DNA of 64,000 nucleotides, taken from assembly GCA_002150815.3 (NCBI GenBank), contig NDFF03000394.1, positions 248,001 through 312,000 of the forward strand, given 5' to 3'. Shown here piece by piece: positions 59,223 to 64,000 of the stretch (positions are counted from its first letter, which is position 1; each line of letters starts with the position of its first letter). A model generated the notes under the pieces. It was not told the origin of the DNA. It did no database searches and saw nothing but the letters and a program-made list of their open reading frames with translations. A program made the translations under genes and the position numbers. The DNA comes from Grammothele lineata (lineage: Eukaryota; Basidiomycota; Agaricomycetes; Polyporales; Polyporaceae).

Positions 59223-60866
59223 ATGTCTCAGCAAGCCGCTGCTGCAAAGCCTTCGCTCCAGGGGGTCCGCATCAAAGCTAGGAAACGTGCCGTCAAGGCC
59301 TCCGCCAAGCACGAACCCACAGGTATGCCCCGTCCGCCTCCCCGTACCGCTTGTCCTCATCCACCCCGTCTGCCAGTCTTCAGAGACCAGCTCCTCAAAC
59401 ACCTCGAGAACGTCCCCGCCGACGATTTCGAAGCTATCACCAACAAACTAGTCCAGGCAGGCTCCACGCTCGAGTACCTCAAGTATGCAGATGCCCTCTT
59501 CGAGATCCTCATCGTCGGCGGCCTCCTCCAGCCCGGCGGTCAGTACATCGACGATGGCACCCCGCTCTCTCCGTTCTCCATTCTCAACGCCAAGGAGCCC
59601 GTGGAGGCGTCAGACGTAAAGCAGTATGTTGAGGTGTTCAACAAGCTGATCCGCCGGTGAGCCTCTTTCCTACCTGATCCACCCCTGTTGCTGCGGCGGC
59701 TCGTACCAACGATCCGGTGTCTTGCGCAGGTACAAGTACCTCCAGCAACCCCTTGAACAGAACTCGCTGCCAAACCTGCTGCAGTACCTCAACCGGTGGC
59801 CCGATGTTCAGCGAGAGAAGCTCGCAGTTGCGACCGGGCTCATGCTCGCCCAAGGCCTCGCTAGCGCCAATTGCCTGCAGAGTCTGACGAAGGACCATCT
59901 CGTCAAGAATGGTGCGTCCTATCCGCTCCCTATATGCGCCTGATAGGTCCTTATACGTCCTCTCTTCCGTCGCGTCGGATAGACCTGTCGGCCAATGTCG
60001 TCACGCTCATCTTCCGCGCATACCTGTCCTCTCAGCCCATGGAGCACCTCGCCGGCGCGCTCAAGCGCGGCGGCATCAAGGACCTTCTCCTCTTCTTCCC
60101 GCCCAACAAGCGTGACGACAAGACGCTCGACGAGCACTTCCGCAAGGCCGGCCTCGCCCAGATTGCGGAGTGGTGGACCAAGCGCCAGTACGCGTCCCTC
60201 AAGGAGAACATCATCGCCCAGCTCCGCGAGATGCTCGAGCACGGCGACTCCCACGCAGACATCGTCGCTGCCATTCGTACCCGCCAGGAGGAGCAGCCGC
60301 TCCCCGAGTCCGAGCTCGTCTCGTGCATCTGGCAGGGCCTTATCTCATCCGTTGAGTGGAGCGCGCGCCAGGACCAAAACGAAGCGCTTGCGCTGCGCGA
60401 GATATCTGTACGCACTGTTGTATTTCGTGTCGTGTGATGTTTGCTGATAAAGCGCTCGGCGTCTGTAGGCTTTCGCTGACATCCTGGAACCTTTCTGCAA
60501 CGGCCCCAAGACCGAGGTCGCTCTCATCAACACCGTCCAAGTGTATTCCTATGAAGATACGCGCATCATAAAGGCCTTCCCGCAGGTTTTGAAGGTGAGC
60601 AGCCTTATGTGCATGTCGCCAGCCTCATGACTGAAAGTGGTTACAACCGCGTAGGTTTTGTACAACAAGGATTGTATCTCTGATCAAGCTATCATTTATT
60701 GGCACTCGAAGGGCTCGAAGCCGCAAGGCAGGCAGCACTTCCTCCAGGCGACGCAGCCCCTCGTCAAGGTATGTTCATTTTGTGGAGTCATTGGTGCTCT
60801 GTGCTTACACCACTTCCTCTCCAGTTCTTGCAGGAGCAGGAGAGCGACGACGAAGACGAGGAGTGA
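59223..60866 (+). CDS. eIF5-mimic / BZW-type W2 domain protein
   Basis: Predicted 422-residue cytosolic regulator of translation start-codon choice that competes with eIF5 for eIF2. Exons: 59223-59322, 59377-59656, 59730-59911, 59983-60407, 60469-60594, 60655-60768, 60825-60866, all in phase. The N terminus (SLQGVRIKARKRAVKASAKHEP, Lys/Arg-rich) and the MIF4G/HEAT-like part (FRDQLLKHLENVPADDFEAI; DALFEILIVGGLLQPGG) match the family. The C-terminal W2 domain is clear (ESELVSCIWQGLISSVEWSA; FADILEPFCNGPKTEVALIN; DQAIIYWHSKGS), ending in the acidic aromatic tail FLQEQESDDEDEE typical of eIF5 and eIF5-mimics. Length equals that of animal BZW1/2 proteins. The gene is widespread in animals, plants and many basidiomycetes but absent from budding yeast. 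Confidence 0.95.
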
Positions 60867-61432
60867 CGGACCCTGCCGTAGTATATACCTGACTCGAAGA
60901 CTTTCTTGACCACCATGTATAGTGACACGCGCGAGTGAATGTCGAAACATTCGAGGGATGCATTCGTCATCGTCATCATCACCATCGTCGGACTGCGTAC
61001 ACAAAAGCTATGGACAGACAACAAAGCGAGCAACAGAAGGAATCAGCCGAGCGCGACAAAACGACGACAAGGGGCAACGAGGGCGGGCGAAGAGGAGGAG
61101 GGTAGTATACAATGCGGTGGTGCGCCTATCGGAAACGTACACCTACTTTTTCCCGGTCAGAGAAGGGCCGCGCCAAAGCTAGCTACAGGAAGGAGGAGTG
61201 TTCAACGTCCGGAAACAGTATGGGGTGAAAGACCGTCACGTCGAGTCGCAAATGGGTCTGGGGAGCCGCACCGTTCGCAGCTTTTTTTTGTCTACGTATA
61301 CATTGCACCATCAGGCGCCACCGGTCCCAATGACGAGCAGGCACGAGAAGAGAGCGAGAGAAGAGCAGGCACAAGACGCCGTCCTCGCCACGTGGAAGGA
61401 AAGGGGGGGCGGGGGCGGGGGCGGGGGGTATC
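60867..61432. other. convergent 3' flanks with G-tract
   Basis: It lies between the stop of the W2 gene and the stop of the minus-strand transcription factor gene. It holds a G-tract cluster at 61403-61428 and no gene. Confidence 0.5.
61403..61428 (+). repeat. four-run G tract, quadruplex-capable
   Basis: Four runs of 7, 5, 5 and 6 G are separated by single C bases. This fits the classical G-quadruplex pattern with one-base loops. It lies 5 bp beyond the stop codon of the minus-strand gene, whose transcript would carry the C-rich strand. Confidence 0.8.
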
Positions 61433-64000
61433 TCACCACGCCTCGGGCATCTGCGGGAAGTCGCCCATCCAGCCGTTGGCGTGGCCCATCTGGAGGAAGA
61501 TCCCGTCGGAGCCGTTGACGGGCAGGCCGAGGTCCGTCAGGCTCTGCTCCTGCAGCCAGAGCGGGATCGTCTGCGGGTTCACCATCCGCGGGTTGTGTGC
61601 CCACGGCCCGAGCTCCTCGACCGTGAACGGCGGCGGGGGCGCGATGCTCGGGTCGATGAACGACGGTGGCGGGGGCGGGGGGCCGGCGTTCGCGCTCGCG
61701 GAGGCGGCGAGCAGCTCGCCCGCGGCGGAAGCTGCCGCTGCGGCGGCGGCGAGGCCGACCTTGCGCCGGAGGTTGGCGAGCATAATGCGGAGGGTGAGGG
61801 CGTAGCGCTCTGCGGCGACGTCGGAGAGGAGCTGGGCGAGCTGCTCGACCTGGACGGAGATCGCGCCGAGGTCGAGCTCGGCGGGGAAGAGGTTCGCCAT
61901 CTTGAGCAGGAAGAGGCCCGAGAAGGCGGCCATGACGAGCGTGTCGTGCACGGCGTAGCGGAGCGCGGCGCGGTAGGTGGGCGAGTCGAGCAGGTTCGCG
62001 AGGCAGGCTGAGGCGGCGTCCTTGGCTTGGAACGCGAGCTCGCGCTGCTCGAAGGGCATCTTGTCCCAGGAAACGCCACGGAGGGCGACGCAAACGAGCC
62101 AGAGCTTGGCGTAGTGCAGCTCGCCGAGGAGGATCTTGCGCGGGAGGGCCTCCTCGTCCATTGATTGTTCTAAAGGGGTTTGTCAATATTGTATCGTATT
62201 GGTAGACAAGGGCAATTGCTTACTGTGAAGCTCGTCGCAATCACCCCACCACTTGTCCAAAGCAATGTTCGCACGGCGGATGAAGGAAAGGGTGTTGTGG
62301 TTCACCTGCCCGTTGAGCGGCGACAGCGTCTCGTAGATTTGCGCTATCGAGCCGAAAATAAGTAAAGCGAACCCGCCTAGACAACACCACACACTTACTC
62401 TTCTGCATGATCAGCTCGACCTGCGAGACGAGCCTCACATCCGTGGGCGATGCCATCGGGTGCGAGAGCAGCAACCGGCAATGCTTGATCGAAGCCTCGT
62501 CCCGAAGGACGATGGGGCGGCCCGTGCCGAGGCTCATCTGGTGGTCGAACCAGTACAGGCACAGCCAGATGCGGGCCGAGACCACTGTACATCCGGAGCG
62601 CGCGGGGCGGGCGAAAAAGAGGCACATGACGCGGCGTCAGCTCCAACATTGACGGTGGCGCGATGATAAAAAGGAAAGGCAGACGCACCGAGGTTGCGCT
62701 CCTCCTCCTCGCTGCGCTTCTTGCCGCCGTCGTCCGCGAGCTTCTCGAGGGCGCGGTGGAGGCCGAGGTCGAGCGCCATGCGCATCGCGTGGCCGCTGGG
62801 CAGCCAGCCGTTGGTGCTCCAGGCGGCGAGGAGGAGCATGCCCTGGACGGCCTCCTTGCGCACGACCGGGCCGAAGAGCGACGAGCGGGCGATGCCCTGC
62901 GCCTCCTCGAGACATTTGTAGAACGCGGGGATGAGCGGCCCGGTCCCGCTCCGGATCTTGGCCGCGATGGCGAGCAGGGCGTCGAACGTCCAGGGGGAGC
63001 GCTCCATGAGCCCGTCGTACGTGTCATATGTCGGGTCGAAGACGGGTATAAAGATGTTGCATCCCGAGAAGAAGCTGGAGAAGGGCGCGTATGGGAGGGC
63101 AGACCGCAGACGGTCGAATGAGCACGAGCACGGAGGGAGTAGAAGCAGAAAGAGAGAGTGATGACGTACATGTGGTAGAGCTCGCGGGCTTCGGCGTCGG
63201 ACACAAGACCCTGGCGGAACACGAATGAGCACTGCGGGACTCCAAACGGACTACGACGAGAGCCACCTTCTCGACGACATGCGGGAACGCGTTGCGGGGC
63301 GTGGGTTCAGCCCGCTTCCGCTTCTTCACCCTATCTGGCGATCAGATGGGGAGACTTAGGCCGCGGGCCCGGAGACTACTTGCCTTGGGGGCGAGGCGGA
63401 CGGGGCAGCCGCGGCCTCGGCCGCGGCGTTGGCGAGCCCCTGCAAGGCCTCAATGGGCGCGTTCAGAGTCGAGCGGGGCAGGGTGTCTTCAGATTCGTCA
63501 TCAGACGAGGGTGCCGTACTTGGCACGATACCGTACGTCGCATATTTGTGGGGCTACTCGACAGTAAAAGAAAGAACACCATGAGAACACTACTTCGGCT
63601 CCGACGCGTCCTCGCTACGCACCGGAGGCGCGAAGCCGGGCAAAGGGGGGAAAGTACGAGCACGGTTGGGTCCATCTGGGTGGGTGGGATGCGAGTTGAA
63701 CAATCAGCGATACCTGAGATATGTGGGAGAGGGCACAAACCTGGAAGACCAGGACTATCGCGTGACGGGCCCGCGGGGTATGGGGAGGGGATGTTGGGGA
63801 TGTTGGGAGGCGGACCCTGGTTCTGGTTCTGGCTCTGGATGGCAGAGAGGATGCGGTCGAGGGACGACTGCATGCCGATCATCTGACTCTGCATGACCTG
63901 ATGACGACGACGAAGACGGGGAGAGAAAGGCGGTCAGGGACGCAGATGAAAAGGAGGGGAGGCGGCGACGTACTAAATACTGGCCCTCAAGGCGAGAGAG
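61433..64000 (-). CDS. fungal-specific transcription factor (Zn2Cys6 type), partial
   Basis: Only the C-terminal part lies in the window; the gene enters from beyond 64000. The visible minus-strand exons encode a coiled segment (LSRLEGQYL, then VMQSQMIGMQSSLDRILSAI, about 63895-63830) and a Pro-rich linker. A basic KKRKRAEPTPRNAFPHVVEK block follows near 63330-63268. Then comes the fungal transcription factor middle homology region (CNIFIPVFDPTYDTYDGLME; GPVVRKEAVQGMLLLAAWST; NGWLPSGHAMRMALDLGLHR; RIWLCLYWFDHQMSLGTGRP). The final exon 62161-61433 runs from DEEALPRKILLGELHYAKLW to a Pro-rich end. The DNA-binding zinc cluster is expected upstream, outside the window, so its presence is inferred. 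The regulated pathway cannot be told. Confidence 0.85.

Noticed and set aside
61433..62186. 291-codon Arg/Ala-rich minus-strand frame overlapping the transcription factor exon
   Set aside because: The other minus-strand frame carries the recognisable transcription factor sequence; this one is its GC-rich shadow.

Overview
The window looks like part of a genome from a wood-rot type mushroom fungus (Agaricomycetes, probably Polyporales). Coding DNA is GC-rich. Nearly every gene is cut by many 45-60 nt introns with GT-AG ends and CTAAC-like branch points, genes lie close together on both strands, and there are no operons. The affiliation rests on gene architecture and recognised protein families; no database search was run. 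I worked out most gene models by joining exons by eye so that reading frame, splice sites and family motifs agree.

Layout. 1-4.7 kb: GC-rich DNA in which I recognise no gene. 5.2-8.9 kb: AreA/NIT2-like GATA nitrogen regulator (+). 9.1-14.6 kb: SEC7-PH Arf exchange factor (+). 15.5-16.6 kb: small secreted Ser/Thr-rich protein (+). 17.9-21.7 kb: large orphan protein (+). 22.4-23.8 kb: short PUF RNA-binding protein (+). 24.3-25.4 kb: meiotic recombination factor MND1 (-). 26.8-30.1 kb: large disordered orphan (-). 30.8-31.8 kb: complex I PSST/NDUFS7 subunit (-). 32.6-39.8 kb: three direct copies of a secreted protein family (+), the clearest accessory locus in the window. 40.9-42.8 kb: PAS-kinase-like Ser/Thr kinase (-). 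43.7-45.9 kb: 3-methyladenine DNA glycosylase (-). 46.5-47.3 kb: 75-residue I9-type protease inhibitor (+). 47.9-49.8 kb: conserved-looking orphan (-). 50.8-52.2 kb: PP2C phosphatase (+). 53.2-55.7 kb: choline-transporter-like PNS1 (+). 56.1-59.0 kb: polo-like kinase relative whose DFG motif is altered (+). 59.2-60.9 kb: eIF5-mimic (BZW/W2) protein (+). 61.4 kb to the end: C-terminal part of a fungal-specific transcription factor (-) whose DNA-binding end lies beyond the window.

Most genes are housekeeping or regulatory: nitrogen regulation, vesicle traffic, translation, respiration, DNA repair and meiosis. They are not a metabolic cluster. The most unusual features are the triplicated secreted family with shared promoter blocks and identical intron phases, the polo-like kinase lacking the DFG aspartate, and several extremely small exons (3, 7, 14, 15 and 16 nt) that simple ORF-based annotation would miss.
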